Of a DNA stretch of 64,000 nt, positions 16,664 through 25,500 are shown piece after piece. The position numbers and the translations under genes are program-made. The notes under the pieces were generated by a model that saw nothing but the letters and a program-made list of their open reading frames with translations, ran no database searches and had not been told where the DNA came from. Source of the DNA: Phytohabitans suffuscus (GTDB lineage Bacteria; Actinomycetota; Actinomycetes; Mycobacteriales; Micromonosporaceae); contig NZ_AP022871.1 of NCBI RefSeq assembly GCF_011764565.1, forward strand, positions 4,774,320 through 4,838,319, read 5' to 3'. Position 1 is the stretch's first letter. Every line of letters starts with the position of its first letter.

Positions 16664-17892
16664 GGGTGGACCTCGGCGGGGGTGTGGGGGTGGAGCCGGC
16701 AGGTCTTGGTGACCGGGAGCCCCATCGGCGGCGCGGCCGAGGGGAGCAGCGCGGAGAGCCGCCACCCGCGACCCTCCCGCCCGACCGAGAGCGAACCGCC
16801 GAGCAGCTCGACCCGCTCGCGCATGCCGATCAGGCCGTGGCCGGGCATCGCGCCGTCGCTGGGCAGGGCCGGTGGGCTGGTGCCGCCGTCGTCGACGATC
16901 TCCAGGAGCACCGCGTCGTCGGGTGTGAGGCGCATGGAGACCTCGGCGCGCGCGGCGGTACCGGCGTGCTTGGCGACGTTCGTGAGGCCCTCCTGGGTGA
17001 GGCGCAGGACGGCGAGCCCGCGCACCGGGTCGAGCCCGCCGACCGCCGGGTCGACCGAGGAGTCGATGTCGAGCCCCACCTGCCGGCCGCGCTGCACCAC
17101 CTCGTCGAGGGCGGCGTGCAACTCGCCCGGCTCGACGAACGGCGGGGTGTCGCCCACCTCCGGCTCGCGCAGCACGGTCACCAGCCGGCGCAGGGCGGAG
17201 AGCGTGGCGGTGCCGCTGCCGTGCACGTCGTCGAGCACCTCGCGCACCCGAGGGTCGTCGGCCGGCAGCACGTGCCGCGCCACGCCGACCCGCAGCACGA
17301 TCGAGGCGACGTGGTGGGCGACGACGTCGTGCAGCTCGCGGGCGATCGCCGTACGCTCGTTGGCCCGCGCCGCCCGCGTCTCGGACAGGCGCCGCCGCTG
17401 CTCCTCGGCCACCCGCTGCTGCGCCTGGGCGGCGGCCTGGCGCACCGACCGGATGTACGCCCCGATCAGCACCGGGGCGCCGACCAGGACCGCGGCGCGG
17501 TAGAGCAGCGCGGGCACGCCGCCGCTGGGGTGCAGCACGTACACGGCAGTCGGCGCGAGCGTGCCGACCAGCACCTGCCAGCCGGAGCGGCGCATGGCCA
17601 GCTCGAACAGGGCGACCCCGGCGGCGATCTTCACGACCACGGCCGCGTGGTTGCTCACCTCGTACGCCACCATGAGCAGCCCGGACTGCGCGAACGCCGT
17701 CGCCAGCGGCCACCGCCCGCCGCCCGCGCTCAGGGCCACCGCGGCGAGCGCGAGCACCCAGTCGGCCAGGGTCGGCGGCGACGCGGGGGCGCGCAGCAGC
17801 ACGAGGTAGCCGACGGTCAGCACGAACAGCAGCGTCAAGCGCGCCGGCCAGGCCCGCTCGTCGAAGAGCCGGCCGATCCACTGGGTCACCAC
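16660..17892 (-). CDS. NarL-type sensor histidine kinase
   Basis: 410 residues. The N-terminal half has five to six membrane helices. This is followed by a HisKA_3 dimerisation domain with the phosphorylated His in ARELHDVVAHHVAS, and an HATPase domain (LTQEGLTNVAKHAG; GHGLIGMRERVELLGG). It senses an unknown envelope signal and phosphorylates the adjacent response regulator. The sensor part has no extracellular domain of note, as in 'intramembrane-sensing'-like kinases. Confidence 0.92.
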   Translation of the reverse strand: MVTQWIGRLFDERAWPARLTLLFVLTVGYLVLLRAPASPPTLADWVLALAAVALSAGGGRWPLATAFAQSGLLMVAYEVSNHAAVVVKIAAGVALFELAMRRSGWQVLVGTLAPTAVYVLHPSGGVPALLYRAAVLVGAPVLIGAYIRSVRQAAAQAQQRVAEEQRRRLSETRAARANERTAIARELHDVVAHHVASIVLRVGVARHVLPADDPRVREVLDDVHGSGTATLSALRRLVTVLREPEVGDTPPFVEPGELHAALDEVVQRGRQVGLDIDSSVDPAVGGLDPVRGLAVLRLTQEGLTNVAKHAGTAARAEVSMRLTPDDAVLLEIVDDGGTSPPALPSDGAMPGHGLIGMRERVELLGGSLSVGREGRGWRLSALLPSAAPPMGLPVTKTCRLHPHTPAEVHP

Positions 17893-17960
17893 ATCCGAAC
17901 AGTAGGCCGCTGACGGACAGCCTGGCCTCCTGCCCCGGCAGGAGACGACACAATGGGCCG

Positions 17961-18815
17961 GTGACGAGTGATGATCCGTACACGGTGGTGTGGTCGGAAC
18001 AAACCGCGCATCTCGGCCGCCTCGCGGGAGAGGAGTCCGGCTGGTACGCGGCGACGGCCGCCGCCCTGGTCCGCCCGGGTGACCGGCTCGCCGTCGACGT
18101 GGGCTGCGGCGGCGCCGGCATGACCCGCGCGCTGGCGACCGCGCTCGACCCCGAGGGCCGCGCGGTTGGCGTCGACGGCGAGCCGGCGATCCTGGCCGCG
18201 GCGAAGGAGCGCGCCCCGCACCTGGAGTTCCTGGCCGCCGACCTCGACGGCGACCTGTCCGACCTGCGCGCCGCGCTGGGCGAGCCGGCCGACCTGGTGT
18301 GGGCGTCCGCGTCGGTGCACCACGCCGGCGACCAGCAGGCGGCGGTCGACGCGCTGGCCAGCCTGCTCGGCGCGGGCGGCCGGCTGGCGCTCGCCGAGGG
18401 CGGCCTGCCCGCCCGCCACCTGCCCTGGGACCTCGGCGTGGGCGAGCCCGGCCTGGAGGTCCGGCTGGACGCCGCGCAGGACCGGTGGTTCGCGTCGATG
18501 CGCGCCGGTCTGCCCGGCTCGGTGCGCATGCCGTACGGCTGGAGCGAATGCCTACGCCGCGCCGGCCTCACCGGCGTCAAGGCCCGCACGACGCTCTTCG
18601 AGCGCGAGCTGCCGCTCACCGACGCCGAGGTCAACCGCGTGCTCGACAAGCTGGCCCACCGCGTCGACCACCTGCGCCCCGCCGGGCTGCTCGACCCGGC
18701 CGACCTGGACGCCTGGGACCAGCTCCTCGACTCGGCCGCCACCGCCTGGCTCGGCCTCCGCGACGACCTCTACTGGCTGGAAGCCCGCACCATCCACATC
18801 GGACAGACCCCCTAG
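17961..18815 (+). CDS. SAM-dependent class I methyltransferase
   Basis: 284 residues. The SAM-binding motif I is VDVGCGGAGMTRALA, followed by GVDGEPAILAAAKER (motif II acidic residue) and DLVWASASVHHAG (motif IV region). Resembles methyltransferases of the UbiE/Methyltransf_11/25 group acting on small molecules; the substrate is unknown. The GTG start has CACAAT 6 nt upstream, a possible leaderless -10. It is divergent from the two-component system. Confidence 0.85.
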   Translation: MTSDDPYTVVWSEQTAHLGRLAGEESGWYAATAAALVRPGDRLAVDVGCGGAGMTRALATALDPEGRAVGVDGEPAILAAAKERAPHLEFLAADLDGDLSDLRAALGEPADLVWASASVHHAGDQQAAVDALASLLGAGGRLALAEGGLPARHLPWDLGVGEPGLEVRLDAAQDRWFASMRAGLPGSVRMPYGWSECLRRAGLTGVKARTTLFERELPLTDAEVNRVLDKLAHRVDHLRPAGLLDPADLDAWDQLLDSAATAWLGLRDDLYWLEARTIHIGQTP

Positions 18816-18827
18816 CCCCTTCTTCGG

Positions 18828-18891
18828 TGTTGATCAGGGACTTGGTGGGCGTGTCGGTCGGCGCGTCGCTGCGCAAAGTCCCTGATCAACA
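18828..18891. repeat. Long inverted repeat with 16-bp perfect arms
   Basis: TGTTGATCAGGGACTT (18828-18843) and AAGTCCCTGATCAACA (18876-18891) with a 32-nt GC-rich loop. The stem could be a terminator for the methyltransferase gene. The left half resembles the sequence at 25499-25540. Confidence 0.8.
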
Positions 18892-18963
18892 ACAGATCCG
18901 GGCCCGTGCGGGCGCGATCAACCGTCACCCACCGCCCGGTGGGGCGGGGGTGGGTCGTGGGAC

Positions 18964-19019
18964 GCGGAGGGTGAGGCTGCGGGAGCAACGGTCCGGACCA
19001 CCGCGGACATCGCGGTAGC
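18964..19019 (+). repeat. Dispersed intergenic repeat, copy in + orientation
   Basis: Begins GCGGAGGGTGAGGCTGCGGG and ends CGCGGACATCGCGGTAGC. It is nearly identical to 51734-51792 (+) and, inverted, to 50774-50838. The 3' end forms a hairpin, ACCGCG-GACAT-CGCGGT. Confidence 0.8.
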
Positions 19020-19319
19020 CCAAATCTCCATACCGCGCTGCCCACGACGACGCCTGGAATAGATCGGACGGCCACTTCGTGCCCGATTTGTCCGCCGGCC
19101 GCGCGCACCGAGGGTTCGGTTCCGGCTTGCTGTCGACGCCAGCCGCCCCCAGGGCGGCAGTCGCGGTCCACGATCAACCGTCGACGGGCACAAACCGGGC
19201 GATTTCAGCGGCGACGCCCCGCCGCCAACCCGACGGTCCGAGCTTCTGGATAGATCTGGAGTTGCGTACCGGTCGCCCACCAATGTGGACAGACGGGGAC
19301 GGCCTGAACCGGAATGCCG

Positions 19320-20690
19320 CTAGGGGCGGGCCAGGGCCAGCCACTCGTGGGCGGTTACCTCGGCGCCGGGGGCGGCCAGCAGGCGGTCGAGGGTGCCGGG
19401 GACGCGGGCGGTGAGGTCCCAGAGTGCGCCGGTCGGGAGGCGGACGCGGGCCAGTGGGACGCCGGCGACGTAGGCCTGGCCGGGCGCGATCAGCCAGCGC
19501 AGCAGGTGGGCGGAGCCGCCGGGAATGGCGAATGCCAACGGGATCGACGGCTCGGGCGAGGTGGCGGCGGGGACCCGGCGCGGGCCGCTGTGGGGCAGCC
19601 AGCGGGCGGCGCCGCGCACGGTCGCGAGGTCTGGGTCTTCGACCGTGCGGACGGGCAGGCGCAGGCTCTGCTGGAGGAGCTCGGCGACGGTGGGCATGCG
19701 GACGCCGCCGCCCACCGGGACGACCGCGGTGACCTGGTGCGGCTGCACGCCCGTGCGGGCCAGCAGGTCGGTGCAGCAGGTGACGGTGCGGCCGAGCAGC
19801 GGGGCGGCGAGCGCGCGCAGGTCGGCCTGGGTGAGGCGGTAGGCCGGGGCGTTGGGCAGGAAGAAGTCTTCGACCACGGGGGCGGTGCTCAGCTGGTGCT
19901 TGAGGCGCTGGGCGAAGTCGGTGACCGCCATGCCCAGCCGCAGCGTGGCCGGGTCGGACGGGCTCGCGGCGGCGCTGGACAGCAGTGGGGCGAGCCACGC
20001 CTGGCCCTCGGCGTGGATCCGGCCGGCCAGCAGCGCGTCGACGTCGCGGCCGCCGCAGTCGTCGAGCGTGGCGTGGCCCAGCACCTCGTGCCAGCGCTCG
20101 CCGATGCTCAGGATCGCGGCGTCGAAGGTGCCGCCGCCCAGGTCGTACACGAGGACGAGGTCACCGGGGACCAGGGGCGGGCCGGCCAGCGGTGCGAACG
20201 CGGTGGCGACCGGCTCGGGCAGCAGCTCGACGGTGTCGAGACCGGCGGCCTCGGCGGCGGCGATCATGCGGGCGCGGCGCGGGTCGGTCGGGGCGTAGGC
20301 GGCTGGCACGGTGATCAGCGCGCGGCCGATCGGGGCGCCGTACAGGCGCTCGGCCTCCGAGCGCAGGGCGGTGAGCAGGGCGACGACCTGCTCGACCGGG
20401 CGGAACCGGCGGCGGCCGAGCACCACCGACGAGTCGGCGGCCAGGCCCCGCTTGAACTCGGCGGCGAACGACTCGGGCTCGGAGCGCTTGCGCCGCTCGG
20501 CCAGTGTGCCGACGAGCATCTGCTGCCCGTCCCAGAAGACGGCGGACGGCCAGGACGCGGCACCGGTCACCGGCTCGGGCACCGGCCACGCCTCCTCGCC
20601 GGCGACCACGATCGCGGCCGAGGCGGTGGTGCCGAAGTCGACCACCAGCACGGGGGTGTCGCGAGGCCGCGACTCAGACATGCCAGACAT
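19320..20690 (-). CDS. Hsp70/actin-like ATPase-fold protein
   Basis: 456 residues (453 if the second ATG, 20681, is used). Hsp70-type nucleotide-binding domain: phosphate 1 VVDFGTTASAAIVV, phosphate 2 VYDLGGGTFDAAIL, adenosine loop VVPVGGGVRMPTV. A DnaK substrate-binding domain is absent. The last 60 residues (LARVRLPTG...ARVPGTLDRLLAAPGAEV) look like a barrel-sandwich fold of lipoyl/biotinyl type without the modified Lys. It overlaps the stop of the upstream Hsp70-like gene, so the two are coupled. Distinct from the chaperone DnaK; function unknown. Confidence 0.85.
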   Translation of the reverse strand: MSGMSESRPRDTPVLVVDFGTTASAAIVVAGEEAWPVPEPVTGAASWPSAVFWDGQQMLVGTLAERRKRSEPESFAAEFKRGLAADSSVVLGRRRFRPVEQVVALLTALRSEAERLYGAPIGRALITVPAAYAPTDPRRARMIAAAEAAGLDTVELLPEPVATAFAPLAGPPLVPGDLVLVYDLGGGTFDAAILSIGERWHEVLGHATLDDCGGRDVDALLAGRIHAEGQAWLAPLLSSAAASPSDPATLRLGMAVTDFAQRLKHQLSTAPVVEDFFLPNAPAYRLTQADLRALAAPLLGRTVTCCTDLLARTGVQPHQVTAVVPVGGGVRMPTVAELLQQSLRLPVRTVEDPDLATVRGAARWLPHSGPRRVPAATSPEPSIPLAFAIPGGSAHLLRWLIAPGQAYVAGVPLARVRLPTGALWDLTARVPGTLDRLLAAPGAEVTAHEWLALARP

Positions 20691-22731
20691 CGACCGTGCT
20701 CCTGCTCTCGGACTCCCAGTTGGCCAGCAGGTGCCGGCCGTCGGCGCTGAACCCGGCCAGCGCCCGCCGGTCCGGCGTCTCGCGGGCCCGGAACACCTCC
20801 TGCTCGGTCGCGATGTCGTGCACCAGCAGCACCCACGAGCCGTCGCTGGCCTCCAGCATCGCGGCCCGCAACTGCCCGTCGGGGCTGGCGACCGTGGTGC
20901 CGAAGCCCTGGCCGCGGCTGCGGCTGGAGTAGTCGGGGTTGCGGCGGGTCCAGGCGTCGTCGGAGACCTTGTCGACGCGGTCGCCGGTGCGCAGATCCCA
21001 GATCGTGAACGTGGAGCGGCGGTAGCGGCCCACCGCCTTGCCCTCGGCCTCGGTGGCCAGGCGCCACTCGATCTCGTTGACCCGCACGCCGGAGGCGCCG
21101 GCCGGCTCGCGGAAGCGGGTCAGCAGCTTGCCCGTGTCGACATCCCAGAGCGAGAACCAGCTCTCCGAATCCCACGCGACGAGGCAGAGCCGCCCGTCCG
21201 GTCCCACGAAGACCCGGCCGCCCGCCGGCGCCGCCGTGCCCACCTCGGGGATGAACTCGCCGGTCACCGCGGGGTCGCCGACGAGGCGGTAGCGCACGAA
21301 CCGCCCGGCGCCGTCACACTCGACGAGGCGCTGGCGGTCGGGGGTGAGCAGCCACGAACCGGCGACCTCCAGCCGGTGCTGCAGCGGCGGCGGGTGCTCG
21401 GCGAGCGCCTTGGGCGTCTTGGCGGCCGAGGCGACAAGCACCGGGCCGACCCGCTGGCCGACCGCGGCGCGGTGTGCGAGCAGCGTGCCGGCCTGGGGCG
21501 CGACGAGGTCGAACACCCGGTCGTCCGGCACCCGCACGCGGGCCACGACGGCACCGGCCGGGTATGGCTGGCCCTCGCCGACAAGCCACCTCATCAGCTC
21601 GCCCCGGCCACCGGGGACGTCCCAGGCGACCGGCTCGACCCGCCAGCTCGGCCGCTCGGCCGGCATCCCGCGGCTGAGCGCGCCGACCGACCAGCGGGCC
21701 GCGCCGCGGGCCACCGCCAGCTCGGGCTCGCCGGCGCGGCGCACGGGGTGGCCGAGGGCCGCGCGGAGGGTCGGCTCGGCCATCGGCAGCCGCGCGCCGC
21801 CGCCGGCGAGCACGACGGCGCCCAGATCGGCGGTGGTGGCACCGGCGGCGGCGAGCACCCTGTGGCAGCTGGCGGCCAGCCAGCGCAGTGCCGGCTCGGC
21901 GAACGCCGCCAGCCACTCCCGGGTCAGCCGGTAGGGCGGGGTGATCGGGGTGAGGTGGTCGGTCACCTCCTCGGCGTCGGCGAGCTGATGCTTGAGCCGG
22001 CGCACGAAGTCGATCGCCTCGTAGTAGGCCCGCAGCCCGGCGTCGCCCGGCGCGGCGAGCAACGGCTCCAGCCAGGTGCGCCCCTCGGAACGGAGGTCGT
22101 TGATCAGCAGGGCGTCCAGCTCGTTGCCGGCGGCCGAGGTCTCCTGCGCGAGCTGGGCGGTGTGGTTTCCGCGCACCTGCACCAGCGACACGGCCCAGGT
22201 GGCGCCGAGCTCGGCGGTCAGCACCAGCGCGCCGCCGGGCAGCCCGCCGCCGGTCTCCGGGTCGAGCGCCACCGCCACCGCGCTCGACATCAGCTCCACA
22301 TCGGAGAAACCGGCCGCCTCGCCGGCCGCGACCAGGACGTCGCGGCGCGGGTCGCGGGGCAGGTATGCCGGGGGTGTGGTGAGCGTCACGCGGTCGACGT
22401 CAGCGCCGTACTGCTGGCGCGCCTCGCCCCGCACGGCGGCCAGATAGGCACCCAGCGCCTCGCCACCCATGACCTCCCGCCCGTCGAGCCACATCGAGGC
22501 CTGCGCGTCGACCGCCCGCCGCGGGCCGTCGATGTAGCGCCGGGGGATGGCCCGCTTGCGCCGCTCGGCGGCGGTGCCCACCAGGTAGCCGGCGTCGTCG
22601 AGGCAGACCGAGGACGGCCAGACGAGGCTGGCGGTGCCCGGCTCGCGCAGGAGCCCGGACTGGTCACCGACGACCAATGCCACGCGGGTGGCCGACGTGC
22701 CGACGTCGACCACCAGGATCGGCTCGGCCAT
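20674..22731 (-). CDS. Hsp70-like protein with C-terminal beta-propeller-like domain
   Basis: 685 residues. ATG 22731 with AAGGA upstream. Residues 1-380 are an Hsp70-like ATPase fold (VVDVGTSATRVALV; adenosine loop VVLAGGGARLPMA). The phosphate 2 loop is degenerate, LTAELGATWAVSL instead of DLGGGTFD, so ATPase activity is doubtful. Residues about 390-450 repeat the barrel-sandwich-like segment of its partner (APQAGTLLAHRAAVGQRV). The remainder carries WD40-like strands (FVGPDGRLCLVAWDSESW, LWDVDTGKLLT, IWDLRTGDRVDKV, VASPDGQLRAAML). It is first in a two-gene operon. Confidence 0.85.
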   Translation of the reverse strand: MAEPILVVDVGTSATRVALVVGDQSGLLREPGTASLVWPSSVCLDDAGYLVGTAAERRKRAIPRRYIDGPRRAVDAQASMWLDGREVMGGEALGAYLAAVRGEARQQYGADVDRVTLTTPPAYLPRDPRRDVLVAAGEAAGFSDVELMSSAVAVALDPETGGGLPGGALVLTAELGATWAVSLVQVRGNHTAQLAQETSAAGNELDALLINDLRSEGRTWLEPLLAAPGDAGLRAYYEAIDFVRRLKHQLADAEEVTDHLTPITPPYRLTREWLAAFAEPALRWLAASCHRVLAAAGATTADLGAVVLAGGGARLPMAEPTLRAALGHPVRRAGEPELAVARGAARWSVGALSRGMPAERPSWRVEPVAWDVPGGRGELMRWLVGEGQPYPAGAVVARVRVPDDRVFDLVAPQAGTLLAHRAAVGQRVGPVLVASAAKTPKALAEHPPPLQHRLEVAGSWLLTPDRQRLVECDGAGRFVRYRLVGDPAVTGEFIPEVGTAAPAGGRVFVGPDGRLCLVAWDSESWFSLWDVDTGKLLTRFREPAGASGVRVNEIEWRLATEAEGKAVGRYRRSTFTIWDLRTGDRVDKVSDDAWTRRNPDYSSRSRGQGFGTTVASPDGQLRAAMLEASDGSWVLLVHDIATEQEVFRARETPDRRALAGFSADGRHLLANWESESRSTVDVWHV

Positions 22732-22900
22732 GAGCGGTCCTTGAGGGGGTTGGTTTAACGCGGCTGGGAGTTTCGAACTACAGGGAGTTCCGGCATAGTT
22801 TCCGCGAGTCTTACGGCCGCGTCCACCCTCCGGAGGGGTACGGCACAAGCCAAGTGGACGATATGGATGTTGCGGAAACACGTTGGTAACAATCGATCGA

Positions 22901-22928
22901 CCAATCCGGGTACCGTACGGCTCCGAAG
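22901..22928 (+). promoter_or_regulatory. Probable SigK-type promoter
   Basis: CCAATCC (22901-22907), 15 nt, CCGAAG (22923-22928). This resembles the CCATCC...CCGAAT promoter reported for mycobacterial SigK, and suggests that the sigma factor activates its own operon. Confidence 0.4.
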
Positions 22929-22971
22929 AACCGGTATGGGCGCGCAGATGATCCGCGAGAGGCTGGCATTC

Positions 22972-23598
22972 ATGAGCGACGGCGCCAACGAGGGGCCGCG
23001 TCGGGCCGACCACCTGTCGGCCGCACCCGCACCGCCGGCGGACGCCACCGCGGAGGCCAACGAGCTGCTGCGCGCGGTCGCCCGCGGCGACGAGGCCGCG
23101 TTCACCCGCCTCTACGATCTCGTCGCCCCGCGGGTGTACGGCCTGGCCCGGCGCGTCCTGCGTGACCCCGCCCAGGCCGAGGAGGTGGCGCAGGAGGTGC
23201 TCGTCGAGGTGTGGCGCACCGCCGGCCGCTTCGACCCGGCGCGCGGCTCGGCCACCGCGTGGGTCTTCACGATCGCGCACCGCCGTGCCGTCGACCGCGT
23301 CCGCTCGGAGCAGGCCGGCGCCGAGCGGGCCCGCCGGCTGGCGGCCACCCAGGGCGAGACGCCGTACGACGAGGTGGTCGACCAGGCCACCACCCGCCTG
23401 GAGCAGCAGCAGGTGCGGCGGTGCGTCCAGACGCTCACCGGCCTGCAGCGCGAGGCGATCACGCTGGCCTACTACGGCGGCTACACGTACCGCGAGGTCG
23501 CCGAGCTGCTCGGCACCGCGCTGCCGACCATCAAGACGCGCATGCGGGACGGGCTGATCCGGCTGCGCGACTGCCTCGGCGTGGAGGTGGCGGCATGA
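22972..23598 (+). CDS. sigK: SigK-family ECF sigma factor
   Basis: 208 residues from ATG 22972 (GAGAGG 9 nt upstream; longer in-frame starts at 22936 and 22948 are less likely). Region 2 AFTRLYDLVAPRVYGLARRV and AQAEEVAQEVLVEVWRTAGR; region 4 LQREAITLAYYGGYTYREVA with GTALPTIKTRMRDGLIRL. It is followed with a 4-nt overlap by an anti-sigma factor with an HC2 zinc motif, the standard SigK-RskA arrangement, in which membrane or redox stress frees the sigma factor. Confidence 0.92.
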   Translation: MSDGANEGPRRADHLSAAPAPPADATAEANELLRAVARGDEAAFTRLYDLVAPRVYGLARRVLRDPAQAEEVAQEVLVEVWRTAGRFDPARGSATAWVFTIAHRRAVDRVRSEQAGAERARRLAATQGETPYDEVVDQATTRLEQQQVRRCVQTLTGLQREAITLAYYGGYTYREVAELLGTALPTIKTRMRDGLIRLRDCLGVEVAA

Positions 23599-24350
23599 GC
23601 GACGTCCACGCGCTCGCCGGGGCGTACGCGCTGCACGCCCTGTCCGACATCGAGCGGGCCGCCTTCGCCCGCCACCTGGCCGAGTGCGAGTCCTGCGCGC
23701 ACGAGGTCGCCGAGCTGCGGGAGACCGCCGCGCGGCTGGCCGACGGCACGTGGTCGGTGCCGCCGCCCCGCCTGCGCGACAACGTGCTCGCCGAGATCCG
23801 CCAGACCCGCCAGCTGCCGCCGGCCGCTTCGGAGCGCGTGGCCCGCGGCGCGGCACCCGCCGCCGGCGGCCGGCGGCGCAGGCCGCTCGTGGTGGCCGCG
23901 GCCGCCGCCGTGGTCCTGGCCGCGGGCGCGGGCACGGTGTCCTATGTGGCTCAGGAGCAGCGGGTACGGGACGAGCGCGCCACCGTAGCGGCCCTCCGTG
24001 CCGAGTCGGCCCGGGTCGAGGCGGTGCTCGCGGCGTCCGACGCGCGGCTGCACTCCGCTCCGGTCACCGGCGGCGGGCAGATCACGATGGTGCTCTCCGA
24101 GAGCCTGGACGGAGGCGTGGTCATGCTCTCCGGCGCCCGGCCGCCCGGCGCCGGCCGGGCGTACCAGCTGTGGGCCGTCTCCAGCGGTGCGCCCGACTCG
24201 CGCGGCGTCCTCCCGTCCGGCGAGGGCGGGGCGACCAGGCTCATCGACCGGATCCGTGGCATGGACACCCTCGGCGTCACGATCGAGCCCTCCGGCGGGT
24301 CGGCCGCGCCGACCGAGCCGCTGGTGGCGAGCGTCCCCGTCGAGTCCTGA
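23595..24350 (+). CDS. RskA-type membrane anti-sigma factor
   Basis: 251 residues. N-terminal zinc-binding anti-sigma domain with HxxxCxxC (FARHLAECESCAHEV), one membrane helix at about 98-118 (PLVVAAAAAVVLAAGAG) and an extracytoplasmic RskA C-terminal domain (GGGQITMVLSESLDGGVVM; AYQLWAV). It should hold the sigma factor inactive at the membrane until proteolysed. Coupled to the sigma gene by ATGA overlap. Confidence 0.92.
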   Translation: MSDVHALAGAYALHALSDIERAAFARHLAECESCAHEVAELRETAARLADGTWSVPPPRLRDNVLAEIRQTRQLPPAASERVARGAAPAAGGRRRRPLVVAAAAAVVLAAGAGTVSYVAQEQRVRDERATVAALRAESARVEAVLAASDARLHSAPVTGGGQITMVLSESLDGGVVMLSGARPPGAGRAYQLWAVSSGAPDSRGVLPSGEGGATRLIDRIRGMDTLGVTIEPSGGSAAPTEPLVASVPVES

Positions 24351-24372
24351 GAAATCCGCTTCCCGGCGCGGC

Positions 24373-24411
24373 TAGAGTGACCGCGTGACGTTCTTCTTCC
24401 TCGCCCGCTGA
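24373..24411 (+). CDS. Putative leader peptide MTFFFLAR with its promoter
   Basis: TAGAGT (24373-24378) lies 6 nt before GTG 24385, which opens an 8-codon ORF ending at TGA 24411 (Met-Thr-Phe-Phe-Phe-Leu-Ala-Arg). A strong hairpin lies between it and the methyltransferase gene, so a ribosome-mediated attenuator is likely. It could respond to phenylalanine supply or to ribosome-targeting drugs; the sequence alone cannot decide. Confidence 0.5.
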
Positions 24412-24453
24412 CCCCCACCGGCGGGCCGCGGGTCCACCCACCGCTGGTGATGC

Positions 24454-24474
24454 GGGGCGGCGCAGCGCCGTCCC
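24454..24474 (+). terminator. Hairpin in the methyltransferase leader (attenuator candidate)
   Basis: GGGGCGGCGC-A-GCGCCGTCCC, a 10-bp stem with one G-T pair, 25 nt before the start codon of the methyltransferase and 43 nt after the leader ORF. Confidence 0.5.
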
Positions 24475-24498
24475 GGGTCCTGCCGCGGGAGAAGAACG

Positions 24499-25500
24499 AT
24501 GCACGCGCGCCTGCTGGCGCGGACGGTGCGAGGCATGGAAGCCCTTGTCGCAGGCGAGATCCGCGAGCGCGGTCTCGGCCACGTCGACCTCATCGGCCAC
24601 CGCGAGGTGCACTTCACCTCGCCGGATCCGGCCACCGCGATCCGTGCCCTGCCCACCGCCGACGACGTACTGCTCGTGGCCGCCGTCATCCACGGAATCG
24701 GCCACACGAAAGACGACCTGCGCCGCCTCACCGAGCTTGGCGACCTGTCATGGGCGCCGCACCGGCCGTTCGACGTCTCCGCCACGGTGGTGGGCGCGCG
24801 CCGCTTCGGCCGGTACGACGTCGAGGACGCCCTCGGCGCCCACCTGTCCCGGGCGCTCGGCGTGCCGTACCACTCGCGCCGAGGCGGCGTGCGCCCACCG
24901 CCCGGCACCACCTCGTGGCGGGGGACGATCGAGGGCAAGCGTGCCACCGTGGCCGTACGCCCCGGCGACCGCCCCGCCCACCGCCGCGACTACAAGCGGG
25001 CGAGCGTGCCCGGCACCCTGCACCCGCCGGTGGCGGCGGCGATGGTCCGGCTGGCCGGCATCGACCCGGGCGACGTGGTGCTCGACCCGTGCTGCGGCGC
25101 GGGCACGCTGCTGGTCGAGGCCGGCCGCGCGGGAGCCCACCTGCTCGGCGCGGACGCCGATCCGGCCGCACTGCGTGCCGCCACCGCGAACGCGAGCGCC
25201 GCCGGGCTGGCCGCGCGGTGGGTACACGCCGACGCCGGCGCCCTCCCGCTCCGGACCGCCACCGTCGACCGCATGCTGGTCAACCCGCCCTGGGACCGCC
25301 AGGTCGCGGCGCGGGCCACGCTGGTGAGGGACCCGTGGCGCCTCTGGCGCGAAGCGACCCGCGTCCTGCGCCCCGGCGCCTGCCTGGTGGCCCTCCTCCA
25401 CGGCCCTTTACCTCCGGCGCGGCACTGGAGCACCCTCTCCCGCCACCCCATCCGCCTGTCCGGCGCAGAGGCGCTCATCCTGGTCGCCCAGCGCGTCTGA
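24499..25500 (+). CDS. RlmL/Trm14-like RNA guanine-N2 methyltransferase
   Basis: 333 residues. N-terminal THUMP/ferredoxin-like region (MHARLLARTVRGMEALVAGE), then a Rossmann methyltransferase with motif I VVLDPCCGAGTLLVEAG and the catalytic NPPW (RMLVNPPWDR) typical of N2-guanine or N6-adenine RNA methylases. Linker PGTLHPPVAAAMVRLAG also matches this group. It probably modifies tRNA or 23S rRNA. GGGAGAAG precedes the ATG. A leader peptide and hairpin upstream suggest regulation. Its stop codon abuts the convergent MarR gene's stop (TGA|TCA). Confidence 0.82.
   Translation: MHARLLARTVRGMEALVAGEIRERGLGHVDLIGHREVHFTSPDPATAIRALPTADDVLLVAAVIHGIGHTKDDLRRLTELGDLSWAPHRPFDVSATVVGARRFGRYDVEDALGAHLSRALGVPYHSRRGGVRPPPGTTSWRGTIEGKRATVAVRPGDRPAHRRDYKRASVPGTLHPPVAAAMVRLAGIDPGDVVLDPCCGAGTLLVEAGRAGAHLLGADADPAALRAATANASAAGLAARWVHADAGALPLRTATVDRMLVNPPWDRQVAARATLVRDPWRLWREATRVLRPGACLVALLHGPLPPARHWSTLSRHPIRLSGAEALILVAQRV

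Larger units (their letters stand above)
18816..19319. other. Repeat-rich intergenic region
   Basis: 504 bp with no gene I can support. It contains the inverted repeat at 18828-18891, a full copy of the dispersed repeat (18964-19019), and a perfect hairpin GCCGCCC-CCA-GGGCGGC at 19142-19158 followed by CGGTCCACGATCA, which resembles sequence in the palindrome block at 50.8 kb. Confidence 0.6.

Noticed and set aside
16016..18742. A single open frame of 908 codons on the minus strand.
   Set aside because: Its 3' part is the response regulator; the rest is antisense or out of frame to the kinase and methyltransferase, low-complexity Arg/Ala/Gly, with no domain.
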